Below, piece after piece: positions 17,827 through 25,110 of a stretch of 64,000 nt of DNA (the stretch's first letter is position 1; each line of letters begins with the position of its first letter). A program made the position numbers and the translations under genes. The DNA comes from Hymenobacter chitinivorans DSM 11115 (GTDB taxonomy: Bacteria > Bacteroidota > Bacteroidia > Cytophagales > Hymenobacteraceae): positions 1,178,001 to 1,242,000 of the forward strand of contig NZ_PGFA01000001.1 of assembly GCF_002797555.1 (NCBI RefSeq), in the 5' to 3' direction. Under the pieces are notes generated by a model that did no database searches, was not told the origin of the DNA, and saw only the letters and a list, made by a program, of their open reading frames with translations.

Positions 17827-17884
17827 GATCATGCTACTAGTCGCTACGAGGCGTCCCGTATTCGTCTGCTAGTTGTGCTTTCCC

Positions 17885-17918
17885 CAACGCCCCCGGCCCC
17901 CGCAGGCCGGGGGCGTTG
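17885..17918. terminator. strong hairpin, probable terminator of the RHS island
   Basis: A perfect 14-bp stem (left arm 17885-17898, right arm 17905-17918) with a 6-base loop lies 58 bp after the second giant RHS-type gene. No T-run follows, which is common for hairpins in this phylum. It marks the likely 3' end of the island's transcript. Confidence 0.65.
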
Positions 17919-18055
17919 CGCGTTCGGGGCCGGGCAAAAGGCGGCCAAGCTACGACAGAAATAGTCGGTAAAACAGGGTGTAGGCGGTTGTTTCTCCACT
18001 ATTCCGGAGCGTACTTATCTACTGAATCAACGGGCCGTAAAACGCCTCTAGCCTC

Positions 18056-18589
18056 ATGCGGAAGTACGATTTTGCCTGGATGTTGCCGGTGTGTATGCTG
18101 GCTATTGTCGTAGCTATGGGAACTCTGCTGCTGAGTGCGGCCGGCCTGATTGCCATCGTACCCCCAGCGGCCGCGCCCTCCCTCGCCACCGCCGACAGCG
18201 CTCAAATCCAGCCCCTGGACTCGCGGCAGCTGGCCGCCGCCCCCACCGCCATCGACTCGCTGACCCTGACCGCCAGCATTCAGGGGAAAAGCATCTTTGA
18301 AGCCAACTGCGCCCAGTGCCACGCCATCAATGAAGTGGTAGTGGGTCCGGCCCTCAAAGACGTGCACAAGCGCCGCTCCATTGCCTGGCTGGTGCCCTGG
18401 GTCAAGAACTCCAGTAAAGTAGTGGCCAGCGGCGACGAGTACGCGGTGAAGCTCTTCAACCAGTATCAGAAGCAGCAGATGCCCAGCTTCCAGCTTTCGG
18501 CCCAGGAAATCAAGAGTATCATGGCCTATATTGAAGTGGAGTCGGGAATGGGCACAATGGCTGTTGCCGGGGTCGTGTCGTTGCCCTAA
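18056..18589 (+). CDS. membrane-anchored mono-haem c-type cytochrome
   Basis: 177 residues. An N-terminal transmembrane anchor (about 8-35) is followed by an Ala/Pro-rich linker and a cytochrome c domain. Haem attachment is CAQCH, with VVVGPALKDVHKRR after it as in class I cytochromes. The likely distal Met ligand is in KQQMPSFQLS, and the domain ends IKSIMAYIEVES. It would carry electrons on the outer face of the cytoplasmic membrane. No oxidase or dehydrogenase gene lies beside it, so the partner is unknown. It follows the RHS terminator, so it starts a new transcription unit. Confidence 0.88.
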   Translation: MRKYDFAWMLPVCMLAIVVAMGTLLLSAAGLIAIVPPAAAPSLATADSAQIQPLDSRQLAAAPTAIDSLTLTASIQGKSIFEANCAQCHAINEVVVGPALKDVHKRRSIAWLVPWVKNSSKVVASGDEYAVKLFNQYQKQQMPSFQLSAQEIKSIMAYIEVESGMGTMAVAGVVSLP

Positions 18590-18675
18590 AAGCCTGGTGC
18601 TGAAAGCGGCTTGCCGCTCTCAACTCATTTCAGTCCATCCATCGTAGCAAGATCTTCACCTTTAACTACACCCCA

Positions 18676-19158
18676 TTGAATACCTCTTTTATCTGCTCCA
18701 TTAGCTCAGTTGCCTTCCCTGGCGTTTATCTGCGCCTTGATGGCCAACGGCTCTCTAAGCGAGTTGGGGCGGGAGCAGGCCTGGCCAACGGTCAATTCGG
18801 TACCCGTCAGTGGGAGAAATTCATGCTCACCAAGCAAGCCGACGGCACCTTCACGATTGGCTCAATTGCTTTTCCCGGCGTTTACCTGCGACTCGACGGC
18901 CGCAACATCACGGAGCGGAATGCGGTGGGAGTAGGGGTCGTTAACGGTCAGTTCGGGGCCTATGCCTGGGAGCGTTTTCGCCTCACGCCGGCTATAGATG
19001 GTACGTTTACGATAGAGTCAGCAGAATTTCCGGGCGTCTTTCTGCGGCTGGACGGCAGGATTAGTAAGGAATATCACGCTTCAGGAGCTGGTACTGCCAA
19101 TGGCCAGTTTGGAGCATACTCCTGGGAACAGTTTCGCCTAATTCCCGACCTGGGCTAG
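18676..19158 (+). CDS. three-repeat beta-trefoil (fascin-like) protein
   Basis: 160 residues from TTG; no in-frame ATG exists upstream. Nearly the whole protein is three repeats of about 50 residues, each with FPGV(Y/F)LRLDGR near the start, a G(A)G..NGQFG motif in the middle and a WE(K/R/Q)F closing motif. Three such repeats make a beta-trefoil, as in fascin-like, ricin-like and AbfB-like binding domains. There is no signal peptide, catalytic domain or membrane segment. It may bind a sugar or another surface ligand, or be cytosolic. It stands alone between the cytochrome and a small hypothetical. Confidence 0.72.
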   Translation: MNTSFICSISSVAFPGVYLRLDGQRLSKRVGAGAGLANGQFGTRQWEKFMLTKQADGTFTIGSIAFPGVYLRLDGRNITERNAVGVGVVNGQFGAYAWERFRLTPAIDGTFTIESAEFPGVFLRLDGRISKEYHASGAGTANGQFGAYSWEQFRLIPDLG

Positions 19159-19277
19159 AAACCGCCGGCGCGCGTTTTCGGCGCTGGTCAGCTCGGGGCC
19201 GCGGAGGGAAAGGAAAGGGAAACAGGGGAGGCCCGCCCAAAACCGCCCCCGCATTTCCCTTTCCCGCCGCGCGGAGC

Positions 19278-19285
19278 TACATTTG
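19278..19285 (+). promoter_or_regulatory. candidate -7 element TACATTTG
   Basis: Exact match to the Bacteroidota -7 consensus TAnnTTTG, about 25 bp before the GTG at 19310. If used, transcription would begin near 19292, which rules out the TTG at 19283 as start of the next gene. No clear -33 element is visible. Confidence 0.45.
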
Positions 19286-19309
19286 CTTACTTCACCTGCC
19301 CCGCTCCCC

Positions 19310-19567
19310 GTGACTGATACCGAATACGACATCCTCGACGAGCTCTACTTCGTCACTCCTTTCAACACCCTGCGCGAGAAAACCCAGCTGCCGGCCACTG
19401 AGCTGGAAAACAGCCTGCGCGGCCTGCTCGAGCAGGACTACATCAAGTGCTTCTACCCCGACCCGGACACCGAGCTGGCCTACGAAGTCACGTCCTTCGG
19501 GGCCCTCGTGCGCGACTGTTACTTCCTGGCCACCAAGCCCGGCCTGCTGGCCCACAACAGCCGCTAG
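19310..19567 (+). CDS. small acidic conserved-type protein, winged-helix-like
   Basis: 85 residues from GTG 19310, preferred over TTG 19283 because a TAnnTTTG -7 motif covers the latter. The sequence VTDTEYDILDELYFVTPFNT then LREKTQLPATELENSLRGLLEQDYIKCF has the helix-turn-helix spacing of a small winged-helix domain: a helix, a turn, a recognition-like helix, then strands YEVTSFG. It may be a DNA-binding or protein-binding wing. The function is not known to me. It ends one base before the start of the ABC permease gene, so the two are probably co-expressed. Confidence 0.65.
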   Translation: MTDTEYDILDELYFVTPFNTLREKTQLPATELENSLRGLLEQDYIKCFYPDPDTELAYEVTSFGALVRDCYFLATKPGLLAHNSR

Positions 19568-19568
19568 G

Positions 19569-20717
19569 GTGGCCACCCGCCTCACTTCCTTTAGTCCGGC
19601 CGCCGCGCCGCCGGCCCGGCCGCCGGGCTACTACGTGCGCCGGCGCCTGCTCCAGAACCGGCCCGCCATGCTGGGCCTGGGCTTTATCGTGCTCTGCACC
19701 CTGGTGGCCCTGCTGGGCTACTGGGTGCTGCCCGACAACTCGCCCGACGCCAACAATAGCATCGTGCAGCTGCAAAAGCAGCCCCCGGGCCTGCGGGTGC
19801 AGCTGTTGCGCATCCCATTGCCCGATTCCTCGTACCAGGCCACCAATCTGTTCGGCACCTGGCTCCGGGGTAAGCCCCAGGAGTTCAGGGAAATTCCCAT
19901 TGCCACGGGTAGCGTGGCGCATATGAAGTTTGACTCGGTGAGCTTCCGGCCCTGGACGGCTCCCGATGCCCCCCGCGCCGCCGCCCAAAGCATTGCCATC
20001 AATCCTAAGTACGAGGACCCGCATACCCGCACCTACTGGCTGGGCACCGACAAGGCCGGGCGCGACACGCTGAGCCGCCTGCTGCTGGGTACCCGGGTGT
20101 CGTTGGGCATTGGCCTGGTGGCGGTGCTCATTTCCCTGGCCCTGGGCATGCTCATCGGGGCCGTGGCCGGCTACGTGGGCGGCTGGGTCGATAGTGTGCT
20201 GATGGGGGTGATGACCGTGGTCTGGAGCATTCCGGGCATCATGCTGGTCATTGCCATTTCCCTGGCCCTGGATAGCAAGGGCGTCTGGACTTCCTTCGTG
20301 GCCGTGGGCCTCACCATGTGGGTCGACGTGGCCCGGGTGGTGCGGGGGCAGATGCTGAGCTTGCGCGAGAAAACCTTCGTCGAAGCCGGCCGGGTGCTGG
20401 GCCTGCCCCAGAGCCGCCTGATTGCCCGCCACCTGCTACCCAACATGACCGGCCCGCTGATAGTCATTGCAACCAGTAACTTTGCGGCGGCCATTCTGCT
20501 GGAGGCCGGCCTGAGCTTTCTGGGCCTGGGCGTGCAGCCGCCGGCCCCGTCCTGGGGCCTGATGGTGAACGAAGGCTTCCAGCTGCTGGGCACCCAGGCC
20601 GGCCTGTGGCTCACGCTGCTGCCGGGCTTGGCCATCAGCCTGCTGGTGCTTAGCTTCAACCTGCTGGGCAACGGCCTGCGCGACGCCTACGACCCCAAAA
20701 CCCCGCTGGGAGGGTAG
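19569..20717 (+). CDS. ABC transporter permease, OppC/DppC type
   Basis: 382 residues from a GTG placed one base after the previous stop. The first transmembrane helix (about 37-58) is followed by a long periplasmic stretch (about 60-150), typical of Bacteroidota OppC proteins. Then YWLGTDKAGRDTLSRLLLGTR opens the permease domain. The EAA loop is EKTFVEAGRVLGLPQSRLIARHLLPN, and a LLEAGLSFLGLGVQPPAPSWG segment is characteristic of OppC. It imports peptides or similar substrates with partner OppB/D/F and a binding protein, none of which is encoded here, so the partners must lie elsewhere. Confidence 0.9.
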   Translation: MATRLTSFSPAAAPPARPPGYYVRRRLLQNRPAMLGLGFIVLCTLVALLGYWVLPDNSPDANNSIVQLQKQPPGLRVQLLRIPLPDSSYQATNLFGTWLRGKPQEFREIPIATGSVAHMKFDSVSFRPWTAPDAPRAAAQSIAINPKYEDPHTRTYWLGTDKAGRDTLSRLLLGTRVSLGIGLVAVLISLALGMLIGAVAGYVGGWVDSVLMGVMTVVWSIPGIMLVIAISLALDSKGVWTSFVAVGLTMWVDVARVVRGQMLSLREKTFVEAGRVLGLPQSRLIARHLLPNMTGPLIVIATSNFAAAILLEAGLSFLGLGVQPPAPSWGLMVNEGFQLLGTQAGLWLTLLPGLAISLLVLSFNLLGNGLRDAYDPKTPLGG

Positions 20718-20726
20718 TTGCTGGTT

Positions 20727-20807
20727 GTTGGTTGCTGATTGTTGATTGTTTAAAATTCAGAGAACAACCAACAATCAACTACTAACAACCAACAATCAGC
20801 AACCAAC
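20727..20807. repeat. GTT/AAC-rich inverted repeat in the gap before the phosphatase gene
   Basis: An 18-bp perfect inverted repeat (20727-20744 against 20790-20807) is embedded in low-complexity GTT- then AAC-rich DNA between the permease stop and ATG 20827. Similar AAC-rich text (CAACGAACAACGAACAAC) precedes tatD at about 29650. The RNA could fold into a long hairpin. It is read through by an in-frame extension of the phosphatase gene, which explains an artefactual Asn/Thr/Gln-rich N-terminus if translated. Confidence 0.6.
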
Positions 20808-20826
20808 AACTAACAACGAACAACCG

Positions 20827-22080
20827 ATGCCTGATACGAGCCACGTGCACCCCGACGTTCTGAGCCTGCGCAAGGTGCTGCTGCTGAAAAAGCAGGAGCT
20901 GAGCGCTCTGCTGGAAATCACCCAGGCCATCAACCAGGACACGACCGAGGAGACGCTCTACAAGATCTTCCAGTTTACCCTGCTCGGGCAGCTCAACATC
21001 CGGCGCATCGTGCTCTACGTGAAGGATGAGGGGCGCTGGCAGTGCACCGTCTCGTTTGGCTTCCAGCTGGCCGACTTCCGCAAGATCGAGCTGCCCGACG
21101 AAATCATTGATACCTGCGTGGCGGGGGCCTGCTCCATTTCCTCGTTGAAGCTGGGCGCGGAGTGGCAGAAGCTGGATACGGTGATTCCCGTGACCCAGCA
21201 AGACGCGGTGCTGGCCTACGTCATGATTGGCAACGTGCAGGACGACTACGCCGACGAGGAGGCCATCAAGTTCCTGGAAACGCTGAGCAACATCCTGGTG
21301 GGGGCCATTGAAAACCGCCGCCTCAACCGCCAGCGGATTTCAGCCGCGGCCATGCGCAAGGAAATCGAAATTGCCCAGGAAGTCCAGAACCTGCTCTTTC
21401 CCAGTAAGCTGCCCAACGACAATCAGGTAGCGGTGCACGCCAGCTACGTGCCCCACACGGCCATCGGCGGCGATTACTACGACGTGGTTAGCATCGACCA
21501 GGACCGGTTCCTGTTCTGCGTGGCCGACGTATCGGGCAAGGGCGTGCCGGCTTCGCTCCTGATGTCCAACTTCCAGGCCGGCCTGCGCACCCTGCTGCGC
21601 CAGAATGTGGAGCTGGCCACCATCGTGCACGAGCTCAACCACCTGCTGTTTCGCAACTCGGGCGGGGAGAAGTTCATCACCGTCTTCTTCGGCATCTACA
21701 ACCGCGCCACCCGGAAGCTGCAGTACGTCAACGCCGGCCACAACGACCCGATTCTGCTCCCCGATTCGGGCCCGATTCAGTACCTCAAGGAAGGCACCGT
21801 GATGCTGGGCATTATGGAAAAGCTGCCCATGCTCACCGTGGGCGAGGCCGACATTCCGCCCCATTCCCTGCTGCTCAGCTACACCGACGGCCTGACCGAA
21901 GTCTTCGACGAGAGCGGGGCTGAGTACGGCGAGGAAGGCCTTATCAAGCTTATCCGGCGCAACCGCTACCTGCCCCTCGGGGCTCTGCACAAGGAAATGC
22001 TGCGCGAAATCGAGGAGTTCAGCGTCACCAAAAACCACTTCGCCGACGACATCACCATCCTCAGCTGCCGGTTTAAGTGA
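20827..22080 (+). CDS. GAF domain-SpoIIE-type PP2C serine phosphatase (RsbU-like)
   Basis: 417 residues from ATG 20827. An upstream TTG start would add a low-complexity leader from the repeat DNA and is rejected. An N-terminal coiled helix and GAF domain span about 20-170. A linker helix (MRKEIEIAQEVQNLLFP) of the RsbU type joins it to the PP2C domain. Metal-binding motifs are AIGGDYYDVV and VADVSGKGVPASLLMS, then YVNAGHNDPILL and the late ADDITILSCRF. Such enzymes dephosphorylate anti-sigma-factor antagonists in partner-switching stress pathways. No antagonist or anti-sigma gene is adjacent, so its pathway here is unknown. Confidence 0.9.
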   Translation: MPDTSHVHPDVLSLRKVLLLKKQELSALLEITQAINQDTTEETLYKIFQFTLLGQLNIRRIVLYVKDEGRWQCTVSFGFQLADFRKIELPDEIIDTCVAGACSISSLKLGAEWQKLDTVIPVTQQDAVLAYVMIGNVQDDYADEEAIKFLETLSNILVGAIENRRLNRQRISAAAMRKEIEIAQEVQNLLFPSKLPNDNQVAVHASYVPHTAIGGDYYDVVSIDQDRFLFCVADVSGKGVPASLLMSNFQAGLRTLLRQNVELATIVHELNHLLFRNSGGEKFITVFFGIYNRATRKLQYVNAGHNDPILLPDSGPIQYLKEGTVMLGIMEKLPMLTVGEADIPPHSLLLSYTDGLTEVFDESGAEYGEEGLIKLIRRNRYLPLGALHKEMLREIEEFSVTKNHFADDITILSCRFK

Positions 22081-22082
22081 AA

Positions 22083-22375
22083 TGGTGAAATCGTGAACTG
22101 GTGAGTTGACGTTCGGCTGGTGCGACTGGCGAGTTCCGTCATTGCGAGGCGCAGCCGAAGCCATCCGTCCTCTGCTAGCACCAAACAATCTTTTATCAGA
22201 AAGCCCTTTCTCGTTGTTACGGGAAAGGGCTTTTTGATAGTAGAAGGCTTAGTCCCTTTCAGCGGACGGATTGATGCCGTTTAATGCGCGGAATGTCATG
22301 CTTCCTCGCAAGGACAAATGCAACGCACCGTTCGCGCCAGCCGACCGTCAACTCACCAGTTCACGATTTCACCAC
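22083..22375. repeat. nested ~290-bp inverted-repeat element (REP-like)
   Basis: Outer arms of 28 bp are perfect reverse complements (22083-22110 and 22348-22375). Inside them a second imperfect pair follows directly, then a third: GTCATTGCGAGG and ATCCGTCC on the left against GGACGGAT and CCTCGCAAGGAC on the right. A terminator hairpin sits at the centre. The third pair is shared with the element at 30478-30654. The right outer arm overlaps the last five codons and stop of the Wzy-like gene. Confidence 0.8.
22200..22235. terminator. bidirectional hairpin terminator between convergent genes
   Basis: An 11-bp stem (AAAGCCCTTTC, 22200-22210, with GAAAGGGCTTT, 22223-22233) with a 12-base loop is followed by T residues on the + strand. 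It lies between the converging phosphatase and Wzy-like genes at the centre of the nested inverted repeat. Confidence 0.75.
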
Positions 22376-23821
22376 CTCACTGTCTATCCAGCCTTCGGCG
22401 CGCATGAGCAGGGCCAGGGCAATGTAGAAGAAGGAGCCGACCTTGTCGACTTCGACCAGCTCGTTGAGCAGCAGGTGGAAGACGATGATGACCAGGGACA
22501 GGCCCGCGGCCAGCACCACGCGCCGGTTCTGGGCTGAGCGGCTGCGGTGGTAGAGGTTTTCCACCATCACCAGGGCCGTGCCGAAGAGAATGACGAACAG
22601 CAGAAAGCCCGGAAAGCCCTGCTCGGCCAGCTGCAGCAGAAAGTAGTTGTGGGTTGTGGACTTCTCCGGGTTGTCGCTCACGTAGGTGCGGAAGCTTTTC
22701 ACCGTGAAGCGCTTATATTCGGGGTAAAAGGTACTGGGGCCGCTGCCGGTAATGGGCTTCTCGCTGATCATGCGGGCCGCGGCCACCCAGCGGTACACCC
22801 GCTCCATGCCCGACACGTCCTCCAGCTTGTAGGTAGCCTCCAGGTGCTTTTCGAAGTTGTGGCCGTTGAAGACCGTCTTCTCAAAGTCGGGGGCGTAGAG
22901 CATGTAGTTGTTCTGGTGCATGAAGTAGAAAGCACCACACGCCGCCGCAATGGCCCCCGCGCCCAGAATCAGGCGGGTCAGGCGCAGACGCACGGCCAGG
23001 TAGAACAGGCCGGCAATGGGCAGCGCAATAATGGAAGCCCGGGTGTAGGACAGCAGCACCCCGAACACGAGCACCGCCAGGGCCACGCGCCACAGCAGGC
23101 GCTTGGTGCCCTGGCTGTCCTTGGCCGCGTAAAAGGCGTAGGGCACCAGCAGGGCCTGCACCACGGCGTAGATAACGTGGTTGATGTAAAACGGCTGAAT
23201 GGCCCAGTTAATCGAGTCGAAGCTCAGGCCCTTGGTAGCGTGCCGCAGGGTGGTATACACCACCGTAATGGTGGCGCCCACCACGTAAAAAGCCGCCAGC
23301 CGCCACACGTCGGCCGGGCGCCGCACGATGGAGGCCGTCACGAACACGAAGGGCACGATGTACCAGGTCTTGGCCAGCAGGTACTTGACCGACTTCATGG
23401 TGTTCACCGAAAACAGCATCGACACCGTGGACCAGAGCAGGGCCAGGCCCATGATAATCACCAGCGGATGGGTCCAGATGCGGGCCGTGAGCTGGGTGCG
23501 GCCCAGCAGCACGCTCACCCCGAAGCAGCCCAGCAGAACCAGCATCAGCGGCTCGGAGGGCACGTCCATGCTCAGGCCGCCGGGCAGGGGAATTTCCCGC
23601 GAAAAGGCCAGCGTGAGCAGCAGTAAGTAATACACCCAGCGCCAATCGACGAGCAGTACGGCCACGCCCACGCCGGCAAAGGGCAGGGCTAGCCACAGTG
23701 GGGTCTGGAGCAGGAGCGCGGCCGAGCCACTGAGCAGCAGCAGCAGAATAAAGCCGATAAACAGGCGCTGGGCCGAATCTTGGGGACGCAGGCGCGCCAG
23801 AAGGGAAGCAACAGCGGCCAT
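22361..23821 (-). CDS. O-antigen ligase/polymerase family membrane protein (Wzy/WaaL-like)
   Basis: 486 residues with about ten to twelve transmembrane helices. The large periplasmic loop carries the family hallmark: ITGSGPSTFYPEY, then STTHNYFLLQLAEQGFPGFLLF, where the His-containing HN motif and following helix define the Wzy_C/O-antigen ligase domain. It would polymerise lipid-linked repeat units or ligate them in the periplasm. It is the second gene of a two-gene minus-strand unit, 12 bp after the Wzz-like gene, and faces flippase and glycosyltransferase genes. Its final residues (EVVKS) are encoded within an inverted-repeat arm, so the natural C-terminus may differ in relatives. Confidence 0.87.
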   Translation of the reverse strand: MAAVASLLARLRPQDSAQRLFIGFILLLLLSGSAALLLQTPLWLALPFAGVGVAVLLVDWRWVYYLLLLTLAFSREIPLPGGLSMDVPSEPLMLVLLGCFGVSVLLGRTQLTARIWTHPLVIIMGLALLWSTVSMLFSVNTMKSVKYLLAKTWYIVPFVFVTASIVRRPADVWRLAAFYVVGATITVVYTTLRHATKGLSFDSINWAIQPFYINHVIYAVVQALLVPYAFYAAKDSQGTKRLLWRVALAVLVFGVLLSYTRASIIALPIAGLFYLAVRLRLTRLILGAGAIAAACGAFYFMHQNNYMLYAPDFEKTVFNGHNFEKHLEATYKLEDVSGMERVYRWVAAARMISEKPITGSGPSTFYPEYKRFTVKSFRTYVSDNPEKSTTHNYFLLQLAEQGFPGFLLFVILFGTALVMVENLYHRSRSAQNRRVVLAAGLSLVIIVFHLLLNELVEVDKVGSFFYIALALLMRAEGWIDSEVVKS

Positions 23822-23833
23822 TAGCAGAACGGA

Positions 23834-24922
23834 TTAAAACTGCGGCTCCGAGCCCGGGCGCCCCACGCTCAGGTTGCCGCGGTAGAGTTCGAGCAGGGTG
23901 ATGAGAATAATGGACAGCGCCAGGGTCACGACCACCGACGAAACCACAATCAGCCAGCGCACGGGCTTGGTCTTCTTGGTGGCCGGGAAGGCCTTCTGGA
24001 CCACGTAAATCGAGGAAATCTTGCCACTGATGGCCAGCTTGGCCGTTTCGTAGGCATTGCGGGCCCCAATCAGGCGGCCCTGAATGTCGGCGAAGCGGGC
24101 GTAGGCGGTGGCCATCCGGTCGGTGCCCTTGACGTAGTTTTCCAGGTTGAGCACGTTGCCGCCCTCGGCCTGGGTGAGGCCGCGCAGGGCCTTGCGGTAA
24201 CCGGCGGCCTTGCTGCTGTTGCCCTCGCCTTCGGCCTGGCGCAGCTTGGTTTCGGTTTCGATAATGGCCCGGCCCAGGTAGCGCGACTCATTCTCCATGC
24301 CGTAGATGCCGTAGCGGCGGCGGCCGGCCAGCAGCGAGTCGTGGGCGGCGGTGTACTCGCGCTCCAGAAACTCCTTGCGGCCCTGGTAGAGGTCAATGAT
24401 TTTGCGGCGGTTTTCGAACGTCAGCTGCTGGTTAATCGAGTCGATGGCCTGCACAATGGCGTTGGCCACCTTGGCGGCCAGCACCTTGTCGCGGTCCTGG
24501 AAGTTGACTTCAATAGCGTCTCGGTCGTTGTGGACGATGGTGAAGTTGCTGTTGAACTCGTCCAGGGCGCCCTGATCGGCGGCATCGTCGCCGGCGGCCC
24601 CGGTCTTGTAGTGCTCGTGCAGGTCGAATCGCTTGATAATGAGCTCAGCCAGGGTTTGCGACTCGCCGATGGTAATCACGCGGTCCAGGTCTTCGGCCCG
24701 GCCGCCCAGCTCCAGTTTGCCCCCGTCCGACACAATTCGGTCGGGGTCGGTGGTGTTGGGGTTGGTGGGGTAGAATACGGCGGTCGACTTGTAGATATTC
24801 GGCAGGGCCAGGCTTACCACTACGCTGATAATCAGCGCTAACGCCACGGCGGCAGCTACTAAATATTTCCACCGGTTAATAACGGGCCACAAGCCCAGTA
24901 GCGAATAAGAGCGGGATGACAT
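23834..24922 (-). CDS. Wzz/GumC-type chain-length determinant
   Basis: 362 residues from the ATG at 24922 (MSSRSYSLLGLWPVINRWKY). A longer in-frame extension upstream has no ATG-supported content and is rejected. There is a transmembrane helix near 23-43, a periplasmic Wzz domain beginning YKSTAVFYPTNPN, long coiled-coil helices (about 150-260), and a second transmembrane helix near 325-345 (VVSSVVVTLALSIILITLL). There is no Walker-type kinase domain, so it is the kinase-less form. It controls polymer length together with the Wzy-like protein encoded 12 bp downstream. Confidence 0.88.
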   Translation of the reverse strand: MSSRSYSLLGLWPVINRWKYLVAAAVALALIISVVVSLALPNIYKSTAVFYPTNPNTTDPDRIVSDGGKLELGGRAEDLDRVITIGESQTLAELIIKRFDLHEHYKTGAAGDDAADQGALDEFNSNFTIVHNDRDAIEVNFQDRDKVLAAKVANAIVQAIDSINQQLTFENRRKIIDLYQGRKEFLEREYTAAHDSLLAGRRRYGIYGMENESRYLGRAIIETETKLRQAEGEGNSSKAAGYRKALRGLTQAEGGNVLNLENYVKGTDRMATAYARFADIQGRLIGARNAYETAKLAISGKISSIYVVQKAFPATKKTKPVRWLIVVSSVVVTLALSIILITLLELYRGNLSVGRPGSEPQF

Positions 24923-25110
24923 GCAAAGGGTAAAAGGACGACTGGGGCAGGTTCCACCGGTTTTCGGCACACTGCATTGGGGCAAAGCTACTCCAAATTC
25001 TGCGCATTGAACAGGCGGCTTCGCGCCGAAACCAACGAAAACTAGCCCGACGCTATTGCCCGTCCGACTGGCAGCGGAATTCACCGGTTTAATCGGGCAA
25101 AAACCAGTTA

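Noticed and set aside
22271-22537. 88-codon plus-strand frame downstream of the phosphatase
   Set aside because: It overlaps the antisense of the Wzy-like C-terminus and a repeat arm; the composition is that of a shadow.
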